Source: Gigantopelta aegis (taxonomy: Eukaryota; Mollusca; Gastropoda; Neomphalida; Peltospiridae). Taken from it: DNA of 64,000 nt. The stretch is taken from positions 1 through 64,000 of the forward strand of contig NW_024532777.1 in NCBI RefSeq assembly GCF_016097555.1. The letters are read 5' to 3'. Within the stretch, counting starts at the first letter, position 1. Every line of letters starts with the position of its first letter. The notes under the pieces were generated by a model, which searched no databases, was not told the origin of the DNA, and worked only from the letters and a program-made list of their open reading frames with translations. Shown piece by piece: positions 47,648 through 59,900 of the stretch. A program made the translations under genes and the position numbers.

Positions 47648-49061
47648 TCATAATAGACGATCTTCTGATTTAAGTAGATTCCATTTTTTGTCTCTCCAAT
47701 AATATATAACAAAGCCTAATATTGACAATATCCATTATTGTCTAAATTGAAAAAAAAACAGACAATAGATGATTATAATTATCTTGTCAACTATGTACCT
47801 TCATGCCCATTTTTTTTTCTGTCATCATGTTCTGGTTCTATAAAATAATATAGATATTATTATATATAAAGTTGTCTTAGTGGTATTAACCAACTCTCCA
47901 TTTATCCATTGTGTTGACAAGCCAATCACCCATCCATTTGTCTAATCATTCATCCATTAGTACATCTATTGGTAACAAACTTACAGTTGCCCATCTCAAA
48001 ACACACAGACATCTTTTGCATTTGACTCACAACTAGCAGGTGTACCTACATTAAATCAAATAGAAAGTAATAAACTGAGGAAAGCACAGGGACTTACCAT
48101 CTTCATATTCTATTCATTCATTATACAGCTGTTGTGGCATTCCAATAGCACCACCGGAAAATATGGATAAACGTCAATCCTTCACGAAGTTCGATACCAG
48201 CAGGAGGATCATAATAGCCAGGTTAACAGAGAAAATACATAATCCTCTTCACCATGTCGAGCTAAAATTACAGACTAAGATCAGGTGGTAGAGCACCTTT
48301 AAATTTTCAGAACAATAACATTAATTTATAACTTGTAAGATTTAATACCATTGTTTGCAAATCTAGCAGCTTCTTCATTGGGATAAGGTTCAGGAAAAAT
48401 GTCCACTGTAAGTTTACCAGGTCGAGTTGTAGGGTTGCCCTCTTCATCAGGATCACCAGGATTATTCATACTACACAGAGGATAACCCTAAAATTAAATA
48501 CTAATTAAAAGAACTTACTTCTTCTGCTAGAGCTCTTGCTTCAGCTCTTCAGTATGAGACACGCCCACTAGGTTTCTAAATGCTAATTGTTCCATACCAT
48601 GACAAGCCGAACACACTCTTATAAACTTGATAACCTCGTCTGTACTAATGATGGAGTCAGATAATTAGGGTGTGGTTTATGTATCTTCACCTAGTGATCC
48701 TATCTAATGCTGAGAATGGGACCGTTATGACTCCATGGAAATTTTGGTGGGTGGAGTACTTCTTCGTCAGCTGAGATGGTTGTAAAGAGTAGTCCAGCAC
48801 CAAGTCCAGCTGCTGCCACACCCCCTAAAAATCCACGAGACTAGAAATGGTTAGTTATATGCAGTAAATACAGTTGTTAGTTACTTACGTAATCTATATG
48901 TTTTATATGAAGTTTGTTGTAGTCTGTAAGCAAAGTGTGAAAAATAAACATCAGTGTTTTAAAAGAAAGAAAAAAAATATATTATTTTTGCTACTTACAT
49001 TCCAACCATAACTTGAAGAGAATCGTTGAAAGCTTAACACCCGCTGTAACCGAGCAGCCAT
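47648..49061 (-). CDS. CYC1: Cytochrome c1 (complex III)
   Basis: Haem-bearing subunit of the mitochondrial bc1 complex that passes electrons to cytochrome c. ATG 49061: [20 protein letters not shown], a presequence free of acidic residues. [11 protein letters not shown] (48710-48745) precedes the haem site [20 protein letters not shown] (CxxCH, 48560-48625), then [29 protein letters not shown] (48405-48475), [26 protein letters not shown] (48230-48270), [10 protein letters not shown], the membrane-anchor region near 47800-47870, and the short matrix tail [11 protein letters not shown] with the stop at 47648. All expected landmarks are present. The start is 115 bases from the GPAA1 start on the other strand. 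Confidence 0.92.
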
Positions 49062-49175
49062 TTTTTACTTCTTATTATTGTTATGCAAAAAACTATACAT
49101 AAGTCTATGACGACATAATTAATGAATAATAATGATCATTGATGTTCAAGATGGCGACCTCTAACTAGTCATGAA

Positions 49176-51986
49176 ATGGCCTCATTTGCAGAGTCTAATC
49201 GTGCAAAGCAGTTAACACAACTGCTACTAAAGAGAGGAAGACTGTTGGGGTACAGAACTCTCATATGACATTGTAACATTAAGTTATAATATAATAATAC
49301 TTGTATGTACAGCATGATATTATAAATTTTTAACAGTTTTTCTTGTTTTTTGTGGGTGTGGCTATTTATTTGATGCTTCCACAAGAGCAATTCTGTCGGT
49401 ATAGATTTTTTGATGAACACGCCTTGCTAGAAGGACAGTTAGGGAGAGAATATACAGACTCCGCCCACTCTAACACACCCTCCTAACTGAGCATTCTAAT
49501 CAAGGACCCAATACGTATGCTACTAAAATGATTATAATGTCATTATGACATCATTGCAATAGGACTCATATTTGGATCGGAGATACTGTTAATTGAATAT
49601 GGATTAGAGGTTTTTACTCATAATTTCACAGCTGCTAGTGGAGACTCAATTATAACAGGCAATAATATTTATGGAATATTACGAGCAGGGAGATCCCCTC
49701 TACAGAAGCATTAGTCCTCTAGCTCCTGACCTACTTCAAGATACATCACCAATTATGGAGTAATTGTATTGCTAGGATTAGCTAAATATTTTAGCAGTAA
49801 GGGGTTTAATTTTCCTTCATATTGTAATGTGTGTATTATATAGCAAAGAATTACTGGTCAAAAGATTTAATATTTTTAGTTTACTAGTGAAGGCCTATTG
49901 AGCCCAAGCATGGATTGGCTTACTTAGGAGTACACAATAAAGGTTTGTAATAATGTCATTTTATTTATTAGTTATTTTATTTGATAGCTATTAAATCAAG
50001 TTTTATATCAGGAAGAGCAGGGTCTATTCAAGTATGGTTAATTTAGAGGTTGCTAGTGGTAACAATATCCATTATGTCAATGTGATAGCTGGTAGGAGAA
50101 ACATGTCACTAAAAATTGAGATGATTATCATGTATATTTTTTTTTTTACAGAGGGAGTCAATGCTATTTTACCTAATCTTGATTTAGTATTTGTTGGTGC
50201 AAAAACATGTGAACTTGAAGGTCTTAATACTGCCTTTCATGTTCTGGTAATGTTATTTATACTCCATAACTGTCAGTAATGTATATCATTTTCTAGTGGA
50301 ACAGTCAGTACTCTTCTGGTAGCCATCATCGTCAATCTTTAATCACAGGAGCTGCGTTCTTAGTCACCAAAGCAATGGGACTACCTCTTAATAACCACGC
50401 CCCTTTTCTCAAGTTAGTATGATGTTGTATGTTGTCATGTGATTGTCATGTGTTGTTAGACATCGAATTGATTCATTGACTCTACAAGTCCCTCCCAGTA
50501 AAGGGAGAACTGAAGGACAAACATTATTACCCTCTAGCAAGGTAGTCCATTTGTCTATCCATTTCTTTATCTGTCCATTCCTTCAATCTTTTTGTCCATC
50601 CATCTATTAATCCATTTAGGTCATTAGAAGGAATTGTGCGTAGTCTTAATAATCTGTTAGAAAAGATTCCATCATTCAGAATTCTTTTATATAACAACAT
50701 CTCCATTTACTTTTTTCTCTCAATTGGTCAATATTCTCCATTCTTTGCTCTCCTATTAGCTCCATTAGCTATTGAAGTAAGAAACACTTTATATAATAAT
50801 ATCATTATATGATGACATTAGTTTAATAGAGTGTGAGACAATGGTTGCTAAGGAACAAAGAAATTCAAGTCCATCATCATCCGCCAAATCATACTTTGAC
50901 AAAATGGTAAATGCACTATTACCACATGGTATATTATTGTATCTCTTGAATACTAGGGTATTCCTCCTCTTCTTACAGTCTCTTTTAAACCATTTCTCTT
51001 CTCTTCTTCTTTCTTCTCTCTTTTTAATGGTTGTTGTCTCTACTTCTTACCCTCCTCTCTTGTCCTTTATACTTCCTCTCTCATCTATCATTTGACGGAG
51101 GAATGGTTCTCTTTAGTTTGTTAATAGCATTTGGAATAATGTTGACCAGGTATAGTATACATGTACATATGTAGATCTACTCATAAAATATTATATATCT
51201 TCTATATTGAAGATGTATCTATAGCGATAAAAGTTTGTAATGTCTAAAATTGTATTTATAGAATGTTTTGTTTTAAATTCCTTAAAAAAGCATTTATACA
51301 AATTATTATTACTAATAATACTATGTTATATTGTATGTGTGATTGTCAATTTACTAATAATAATATGTTATATTATATGTGATGTCAATATTACTAATAG
51401 TAATATGTTATATTGTATGTGATGTCAATAATGTTAATGTTAAAATGATCTGTTGTTTGTTTTATCTATAGACCATTTTTTTCAAAGGAGGAGTGGCACG
51501 TCTCATGTTCATTGACATTACTATTAATAGCTATCAGTTTTGTATAGTCTCTCTCTGTTACATTTTGCTCTCTCACTCTTCTAACTCTGTCTCTCTCTAT
51601 TTCTCTCAGTCTCTCAACATGTAATAACTGGAGGTATATACTGTATTATAGATCATTTTATTACTGAACATTAACTTATTATCTCTATTATATCTTGTAG
51701 GAGTGGTGTTTGTTTTGTTCCTTTGTCTTCCTCCATTAATTCCTGTTTACTTTTGTTTTGGATATTCTCTTCTTTTTGCATCATCTGTGCAGTCACTGTT
51801 GCCAATACTTCAAGATGCTGTTACCATGACGACAATGGTCTTCTGTTAGCTTATAATTCCTATTATTTATCAGGGGCATGGTTATATCCTATTGGTACAC
51901 TGTATGTATGGCCAGTCTGGATTCTATGTTGGGTCTTGGGATGGGCACGAGTCCAAGACACTCAAACAAAATTACATTCAGATTAG
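49176..51986 (+). CDS. GPAA1: GPAA1, GPI transamidase subunit
   Basis: ER-membrane subunit of the complex that attaches GPI anchors. ATG 49176: MASFAESNRAKQLTQLLLKR. The lumenal domain has QFCRYRFFDEHALLEGQLGR (49390-49450), the M28-peptidase-like region YGLEVFTHNF...NNIYGILRAGRSPSTEALVL (49600-49720), SSFISGRAGSIQ (49995-50030), EGVNAILPNLDLV (50150-50190) and HRIDSLTLQVPPS (50460-50500). EGIVRSLNNLLEKI and FYFFLSIGQYSPFFALLLAP follow at 50630-50765, then several hydrophobic membrane segments to the C-terminus (SLCLPPLIPVYFCFGYSL at 51725) and ...YPIGTLYVWPVWILCWVLGW, stop at 51984-51986. Full length in order; a few single-base shifts. Confidence 0.88.
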
Positions 51987-52102
51987 TAATTATTAATTTT
52001 CAATTTCAATAATCAATAATACAAGTAAAATAATAAATTATTAAAGAATAAAGTATTAGGTATTATATAGAAGAGCAAAAATATGCAAGAAGCACGAAGA
52101 AA

Positions 52103-52116
52103 GAAAAAAAAAAAAA
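52103..52116 (-). terminator. Pol III T-tract after tRNA-Ser
   Basis: On the minus strand a run of thirteen or so T begins a few bases after the tRNA 3' end, the standard Pol III stop. Confidence 0.8.
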
Positions 52117-52120
52117 TAAC

Positions 52121-52203
52121 GCTGCGAGTAGGGTTTCGAACCTACGCGGGGAGACCCCATTGGATTTCAAGTCCAACGCCTTAACCACTCGGGCCATCGC
52201 AGC
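52121..52203 (-). tRNA. tRNA-Ser(UGA)
   Basis: Acceptor stem GCTGCGA/TCGCAGC pairs perfectly; D arm GGCCCGAGTGGTTAAGGC (one extra C against the consensus); anticodon stem-loop TTGGA-CTTGAAA-TCCAA with anticodon TGA at 52167-52169; long class II variable arm TGGGGTCTCCCCGC, as in serine tRNAs; T arm GTAGG-TTCGAAC-CCTAC perfect. 83 bases, no intron. The internal box B (GGTTCGAAC) is intact, so it should be transcribed. Confidence 0.95.
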
Positions 52204-52261
52204 TCTTGAATGTCAGAGGAGGATATTCCAATAAAGTTTATTACACATTAGTCGTTGCATC

Positions 52262-54727
52262 ATGGCTGCAGCAAAAAACAGGTGTGTAATATAATTTTAA
52301 AATCAAAATAAATGTTCTTTTAGTATTAGATACTTTCTGATTTTTCTAGATTACTCTAGTGACAATGAAAAGGTGGGTGTGGCCATAATAATATACAAAG
52401 TGTCCCTCACATTATAGTCATATTATAATCATGATTTTCAATTCACACAGGAGGAGACAATAGAGACACCACACAATTGACAAAGTCTTGCAACAATATC
52501 GTAATCATCTTGGGAAAAGGGCAGTCCTTCTAAAACTAATGAAACAAAAAGAGGTGTGTCTGTATCCTTGTATCCTAGCAACAGTGAATATGATGATAAG
52601 GTTGGGTGCACTAGAACGTCAATTAACAGAATTAATGCAAAAAAATGAAGTAAGAAATAAAATAAATTCCATACTTAGATAATTATAAAGGGTGTGGTCG
52701 AGTCTACATCGTCAAAGAAACCTAACAAAACTAGTAATTGATAACTATTAATGGGTGTGGTTTATGGCAGTTATAATTTTTATAAGAGAGAGAAAAGTTA
52801 TTGTCAGTGATTCTGAAAGTAGCCATCACATCATGAGAATATAGAGAGAAACAAAGGAAAAACAAAGAAAATGACTAAACCCATGGTATGTACATTGTCC
52901 TAGGTGATCATCTTAATGTGTTCATTTCTCTATAGTAAGTAGTGTCCTGAAGACCAAAAAAACTAAATGCCAACTTTATACCACACCTACTGACCATACC
53001 TCACTCTCATATTAGACCAGAGCCACTACAAACTAAGGTATCTTCTTATCAGATAATAATACACCCCACATTATTTATTGCATTAAGAGAGGGACGAGAG
53101 AGAAGTAGATGAAGAGAGAGAGCGAAGATGGAAGGCTGAACAAGCAGCTGTAAGACTAGCTGAACACGTCAGGAACCTACAGTTACAAGGTACAGTAAGA
53201 ATTTGAAAATAACTGTTTTTTTTAAAAATAGGTCTAACTACAAAATATAGAATGGTTTTAAGTGTAATATATATTGTTATTTTTATGTAGTTGAAGAGTG
53301 GCAGAAGAAACTTGAAGTGTCCGTTTCTCGTGGTAATCAGTTGGAAACAGCACTTATAAAAGAGAAAGAAAAAATAGTTAGACTTAATGAGGAGAAAGAA
53401 AATTTTCAAGTATGTTTGTTGAAATATTGACAAAGTTATCACTTTATTATTTCAGTCTGTACAAAGTGACAAACAAAATGAAATAGAACGATTACAAAAA
53501 AGATGTGAAGATCAGAACAAAACAACTTAGAAATTTAGAGGAACAAACTGACAAATTAGAGAAAGCAAGATCACAAGTTTATAATGATATGGTATGTCAG
53601 TTTTATTTGAAGTACTTAGAGCACTCATCCACAAACCAAACACATTATATGAGATATTGTTATTTTCAGAGTGAGAAATTACGAGAGGTTGAAGTCAGAG
53701 CTGGTGCTAGTGATCGTGAGGTTGCTCTTCAACATCAGGTGGTAAGAAAATTACAACAACAACTTCAAGAACTACAAGAGTTGCTGGCTACTAGAGAACA
53801 AGAGCACCAGTAAGATGTCATGTGACTGTCATGTGATGTGTGTACATTGTATGTGATTTTAGCAAAGAATTGGAGCGATTGAAACCTCCCGATAGTCGAG
53901 ATGTACGTGAGATAGTGGAGAAGGAGATGAGAGGAGAGATGAGATTAGAAACAATAGTAGTACAATACAAAGAAAGGTGACGATAATTCTTTATTGAGTA
54001 CTTCATTATTATAACTTGTTAACAGATTAGATCAACAACAGAAATCTTATCATGACCTTGAGGAAGAATTTCGAACTGCTTTGAGAATTGAAGCAGCTCG
54101 TTTCAACAAGTGAGTACACGATATAGAGTATGGAAAATAGAATGACTCACACACAACACTTCTCTTTCTCTCTCTCTGCAGTTAGAATCAATTCATGACA
54201 AGTTAACTGATGATCTCACTACATGTCAAGAAGAACTAACAATATTAAGAGATAAAGAAACTAAAGCTACTAAATTAATCAGTGAACTCTCTACAGTTAA
54301 GATATAGCAGCTGTGACACTTTATTTAGCTCCTCCCATTTTAGATTGTTAAGAACAAAAGAGTCGTATCACAGAATTAACAACAAATCAACAACAATTAC
54401 ATCACAATATAGACGAGGAAGACAAGACAGTTAGACACTGAGATGACCAACAAGAAGTAAACTAGAATCAAGAGTATCCACATTACAGAAGTTAGTGATA
54501 ACTAGTTTAACATTGGACATGTCAGAATATTGTCTAGGACAATCTGGTCTATTGGCTAAGTTATCAGCTCAAGAATCTCTTGTTAGGGTCTTCGTGAAAG
54601 AACGAAAACTTTGGAGTCAAGAACTAGCTAGTCAAGGAGCTAGTTTAGCTCAGGATCGAGGCAGATGGAGTCTCAGATTGAGTCTTTGATGAGAGAAGTG
54701 TCTGAGCTTCAGGAATTATATATCAGG
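52262..54727 (+). CDS. LRRCC1-like centrosomal coiled-coil protein, C-terminus not found
   Basis: Long coiled coil with many short exons: DKVLQQYRNHLGKRAVLLKL (52475-52540), LGALERQLTELMQKNE (52595-52645), WKAEQAAVRLAEHVRNLQLQ (53125-53185), VEEWQKKLEVSVSRGNQLET-ALIKEKEKIVRLNEEKENF (53290-53408), KLREVEVRAGASDREVALQH (53675-53735), LKPPDSRDVREIVEKEMRGE (53880-53940). The block LLAKLSAQESLVR...VKERKLWSQELASQGASLAQ-DRGRW (54555-54670) closely follows vertebrate LRRCC1 (CLERC, centrosome/centriole). The leucine-rich repeats of vertebrate LRRCC1 are not seen at the N-terminus. After QELYIR and a donor at about 54728 the expected remaining coiled coil is missing: the next DNA is the repeated flank of the ankyrin family. 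The gene is therefore truncated here or interrupted. Confidence 0.65.
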
Positions 54728-54759
54728 TAGGTGAAATATTACATGTGATCAAATACACC

Positions 54760-55171
54760 ACAATAGCACTACCCTATTAGAATATATTACTATATATTTT
54801 GTTCAAAAGTGGTCATTATCTCTCATAGTGTCTTTCTATAATAATAACTAAACTAATAACCTGACATTATTTCCCCTCTCTCTTATCGTGAGTCAGTAAT
54901 GACACACCTCCTTTTCCCTATTTAGAAAAAGAACTGCAAACAAGTAAATATATTTTTTTCAGATTTAGATGTAGTATTAGTTAACTTTATAGAAAAAAAA
55001 CAATGAAAATATCACAACAATAGTAACGTCATCTCTACGTAATAAAATAAGGACTGTTCAAAAGGGACTACAAACAAGTACATTAAAAAATGTTAACATA
55101 AAAGATACACAACATATTATGATATAATAGGAATAAGGTAGTCCTCTTGACCTTTTTCTGTGTTGTCATAT
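54760..55171. repeat. Family-specific flank downstream of the ankyrin gene, copy 1
   Basis: Shares long near-identical blocks, in the same order and orientation, with 63540-64000: 'atctctcat' + 'ctttctataataataact', 'atgacacacctcc', 'gactgcaaacaagtaaa', 'aaaagggactaaa', 'caagtaca', 'ataataggaataag'/'ataataggagtaag'. It lies directly after the stop of the minus-strand ankyrin gene, so it is its 3' untranslated or flanking sequence. Confidence 0.85.
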
Positions 55172-58100
55172 TTATTTCTTTCTTGTTATCTGTTTTACAC
55201 TGATATCTTTAAATGTACTAGTAGGATTTGCAATGCGTGAAGTGAATAAACTAAATATGGACTTGAAATCTGTCAATCTTTTTCTCTTTGTCTCTTTCTT
55301 GTTAACTTCATTTCTCAATTCACTAGTTGTTAGTGAAGATGTAGGTGTGGTCATTGTCTCACTAGATGTTTGTGATGATGACTTTATAGTCTGTTTCTGA
55401 TGATTGCTTTTTCTGTATAGTATGATGCTGTTTGACCTCCATATTTATTAATAGCTTTAAAATGGTGTCCTGTTCTATCTTGTTAGCCTACATCTAATGG
55501 AGTTTCATTGTTAACAATAACAATGGGATTGGCACCATTTTCTAAGAGCATCTCTACTATTGAAGTGGATTTCTACCAAATATTGCAAAAACAAAGGAGT
55601 GAACCCATAATAACTTTCTTGTTTATTGATATCAGCTCCAGCTTGTATGAGAGCATCCACTATATCAAATATGTCCACATGATGAAGCTATCATGAGTGG
55701 AGTAAGACCAAGTACAGTGGAGTATCTGTGATTATCTAATGTTTTCATTATAACTTCACCTAAATCTCCATTGACACATGAGTCTAGTAGTTCTCTTTTG
55801 ATCATTATTGAGGTGTGGAAGTTTGTTTGTGAGCAAAGTAAGTAGACCAAGATGACCACCATAACATAATAGTACTACTGCATCTTCGATCTCATCAGGA
55901 GTGGGTTCACTTTTGTCTACAAGTCAATTTAACAATGTCTCTGTTTACCAGTAATAAACTGCTAAAATAAGTGCTGTTATTTCAAACCTTTAATATATGC
56001 TACTATATGAGGATCTGCTTTTGATTGTAGCAAGAATTCAACTACTTCAAGATGTTTGTTCATAATAGCTCCCATTAGGGCAGTAAATCCTTTTTGTTTT
56101 GATGTTAACATCTGTATTCTCTTTGAGTAGTAGTTCAACAACCTGTGTATGACCTTTTAGACTAGCTATCATTAGCGCAGTCTCTCCTTCTTCATTCTGA
56201 CTATTTAACATCTGCATTCTCTTTGAGTAGTAGTTCAACAACCTGTGTATGACCATCTTCACTAGCTAACATTAGTGCGGTCCATCCTTTTTTCAGCGAC
56301 TTTGTTAACATCCACATCTCTTTGAGTAGTAGTTCAACAATCTGTATATCACCATTTTCACTAGCTGCTATTAGGGCAGTTGCCCCATCTTCCTTCTGAA
56401 TATTAACATCTGCATTCTCTTGAGTATTAGTTCAACAACTTGGTTATAACCATTTTTGACTAGCTATCATTAGGGCGGTCCATCCTTTTTCAGTGTTTTT
56501 ATTAACATCTACATTCTCTTTGAGTAATAGTTCAACAACTGTGTATGACATTTTGACAAGCTAGCATTAGGGCAGTCACCTCCATCTTCATTCTGAATGT
56601 AACATCTGCATTCTTTTTGATTAATAGTTCAGTAACAAATACTTGACCCTTTTACTAGCTATCATTAGGGCAGTATCTCCATCTTTGTCTTGAGTATTAA
56701 CATTTTCAATCTTTTCCAGTAGTAGTTCAGCAATCTGGGTATGACCACTGTCAACAGCTAATATCAAGGCATTTGCTCCATTTGTAGCCTGTACATTAAT
56801 ATCTATGTTTTCTTGAAGTAGTAGTTCAATGACTTGGTATGACCACATTGACTAGCTATCATTAGGGTGGTCCATCCTTCTTTAGCAATTTTGTTAACGT
56901 CTGCATTCTCTTTGATAGTAGTTCAACAACTTGTGTGTGACCATTTTCCACTAGCTAACATTAGAGCAGTCACTCCATCTTCATTTTGAATATTAACATC
57001 TGCACATTCTTTTGAGTAGTAGTTTTCAACAATTTGGGTATGACCATTTTTACAAGCTAGCATTAAGGCAGTATCTCCATGTTCATAGTCTGAATACTAA
57101 CATTCTGGCTTCTTTTTGATTAATAGTTTTCAGTAACCAATATTTGACCCTTTTTACTAGCTATCATTAGGGCAGTATTCCAGCATTTTTGTCTTGAGTA
57201 TTAACATTTTCATTCTTTTTCAGTAGTAGTTCAGCAATCTGGGTATGACAACGGTCAACAAGCCAACATTAGGGCTTTGTTCCATTTGTAGCCTGTACAT
57301 TAATATCTATGTTTTCTTGAAGTAGTAGTTCAATGACTTGGGTATGACCAATTTGACTAGCTATCATTAGGGCGGTCCATCCTTCTTTAGCAATTTTGTT
57401 AACGTCTGCATTCTCTTTGAATAGTAGTTCAACAATCTTTGTATATGACCATTTCCACTAGCTAACATTAGGGCAGTCATTCCATCTTCATTCTGAATAT
57501 TAACATCTGCATTCTTTTTGATTATAGTTCAACAACAAATTGTTGACCCTTTCTACTAGCTAACATTAGGCATTATTTCCATCTTTTGTCTTGAGTATTA
57601 ACATTTGTAGTCTTTTTGAGTATTAGTTCAGCAATCTGGGTATGACCACTGTCAATAGCCAACATCAGGGGCATATGCTCCATCTTCCCTCTGTATATTA
57701 ACATCTGCATTCTCATTGAGTAGTAGTTCAACAACCTGGGTATGACCATTGTGACTAGCTACCATTATGGCAGTCTCTCCTTCTTTGCTCTGAATATTAC
57801 ATCTACATTCTCTTTGAGTAGTAGTTCAACAACCTGTATATGGACCACCTCCACTAGCTATATATAGGCAGTTGCTCCATGTTTTCATCCTGAATATTAA
57901 CATCTGTACTCTCTTTGAGTAGTAGTTCAACAACCTGTGTATGACCATTAGATTAGCTAACATTAGGGCAGTTGCTCCAATTTTTTTTTCTTGAATATTA
58001 ACATCTGCGCTCTCTTTGAGTTAGTAGTTTGACAACCTGTGTATGACCATTTAGACTGGCTACCATTAGGGCAGTCAATCCATCTTCATCTGAATATTAA

Positions 58101-59900
58101 CATCTACATTCTCTTTGAGTAACATTTTAGTAACCTCAATATCACCTATTCTTGCAGCTTCAATAATTGGGATGGTGAATCGGCTACTGAGTTGCTCCTC
58201 CTCCTTTTCTTTTCTGTTATATTTAAAACATTAAACTGTTCTAACAATTTACAGATATCTTCTCTTCCTTCTTCTCTTACTTTATCAACAATACTCTGGT
58301 CATTAATAAAGACATTAGGTTGAGCACCAGCTTTAAGTAGTTGTTCAATAACTTGAAGTGACTTGTGTCCTGTTATAGCATATACTAGTGGACTGTACCC
58401 ATCATTGTCTGTACTGTTGACATTAGCTCCACCTTGTAAGAGGACTTCTGCTGTCTCTATATGTCCACAAGATGAGGCTATCATAAGAGGAGTAATACCA
58501 TTGACTAGTGTACAGTTGATATCAACATTAGAGTCAAAAATATGACTTGTTGTAGAGATGTGATCTCCTTCAGCACATAATACAAAAAGTTGGAATTCCT
58601 CTTGTGTAAAATAGTCAAGTAAGAGCATTAATAATCTAATAATAAGTTGAGAGTGTCCATATTGACATGCTATAGTGAGAGATGTTACTACTAAACTTGA
58701 TTTCTGGTCTCTCTGGCTGTTTATCAAGTAACATTTCCACTATCTCAATGGAGTTTACATATACTGATACAGTGAGAGCTGTGTCATCATTTCTTGTTGT
58801 AATAAGTGGATCAGCATTAAATTGAAGTAATAACTTCACAATATCTGAGTGATTATTTCGACATGCTATTATGATAACTGTGTCACCATTATTCCTTTGT
58901 ATATCAGGATTAGCTCCAGTCTGGAGTAGGTAATTGACTATATTGTAGGAATTTGTATCACATGCTATCATCAATGCAGTATAGCCATTGTTATCTTGAA
59001 TGTTGGATTAGCTCCAGCTGATACTAGTGTTTGTACAACGTGTTCATGTCCTCCTTTACTACCTAACATTAGTGCTGTACTACCTTCTTCATTTTGATAA
59101 TTGATATTATCAATAAAATCAAGTAAGAAAACTGAATAGCTTCATCATTACCAAATCTGAAGCATTTTGTAATGTTTGGTTAAAAGAAAAATTGAATTTT
59201 CTTCTTTCTCTTTCAAGATAGTTTGATCATCAATAGTCAGTTCAAAGATACCAATGAGTGATGCAAATTCTTTTCTTTAAGTAGCAATTTCCAATATGAA
59301 GTCTAATCTTGATCTAGGTACAAGTAGAGTTATATATATTGATCCTTCCTCTATTCGTATATGAGTCATTCTCTGATGAAACATATAGTTAATTAGTTTT
59401 TAAAGTTCTCTAATGTCTTCTTTCCCATTCACGATTAAGTTTGATAACCACTTCACATGTAATTGATGTGACTTCTGGATTGGTATCAATGCTTCTATAA
59501 CTGCATTCTTGAATTTTTCAAGTGTTGTTGATTGCTTAAATTCTTTGAGATGTTGTTTGTAAGTACACATGTCCTTCTGTATCCTCTCATCAATTAGAAA
59601 GTCCTCATTGTTAACGATAACTTCTAATACCTCAACATCAAGGTAGCTATAATATGGCCAAAGTTGCTGAAATAGTTTTGGAATATCTGTAGCATCTGTT
59701 AATCCTTCTATTTCTATAATATTCTCCAAGATAATCAGAAATATCAATAAGTTCAAGTGTTCCATTATCAATTAGTTTACGTAGGACACTTTTAATATTT
59801 TTAACTAAATTTGTATATTCTTTTTGAAGACTTTCTAATTCTTCAGCTACAGGATAATCTGGGGAACTGTCACTTCTTGATTTTTAATCCCTACACAAAT
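55172..59900 (-). CDS. Ankyrin-repeat protein, about 36 repeats, with sponge-type N-terminal helical domain
   Basis: Minus-strand exon block. 59400-59890 encodes a helical domain (PDYPVAEELESLQKEYTNLV; LFQQLWPYYSYLDVEVLEVI; IRIEEGSIYITLLVPRSRLD near 59300-59380) of a type I associate with large expanded families in sponge genomes. From about 59100 to 55480 the DNA is a continuous ankyrin array at 99-base spacing: typical repeats are GDTALMIASK, HTQVVELLLKENTDVN, GITPLMIASSCGHIETAEVL and LQGGANVNSTDNDGYSPL. The Lys/Ser-rich tail (LTTSELRNEVNKKETKRKRL) ends at 55172. The central repeats are very alike at DNA level, and frame changes are frequent there. It is probably the 3' part of the locus whose first exons lie at 61.3-62.4 kb; it might instead be a separate gene. 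Role unknown; likely protein-protein binding in sensing or signalling. Confidence 0.7.

Noticed and set aside
51240-51422. 60-codon Ile/Leu-rich plus-strand frame
   Set aside because: It lies in an AT-rich intron of GPAA1 built of imperfect 'actaataataatatgttata' repeats; hydrophobicity is compositional.
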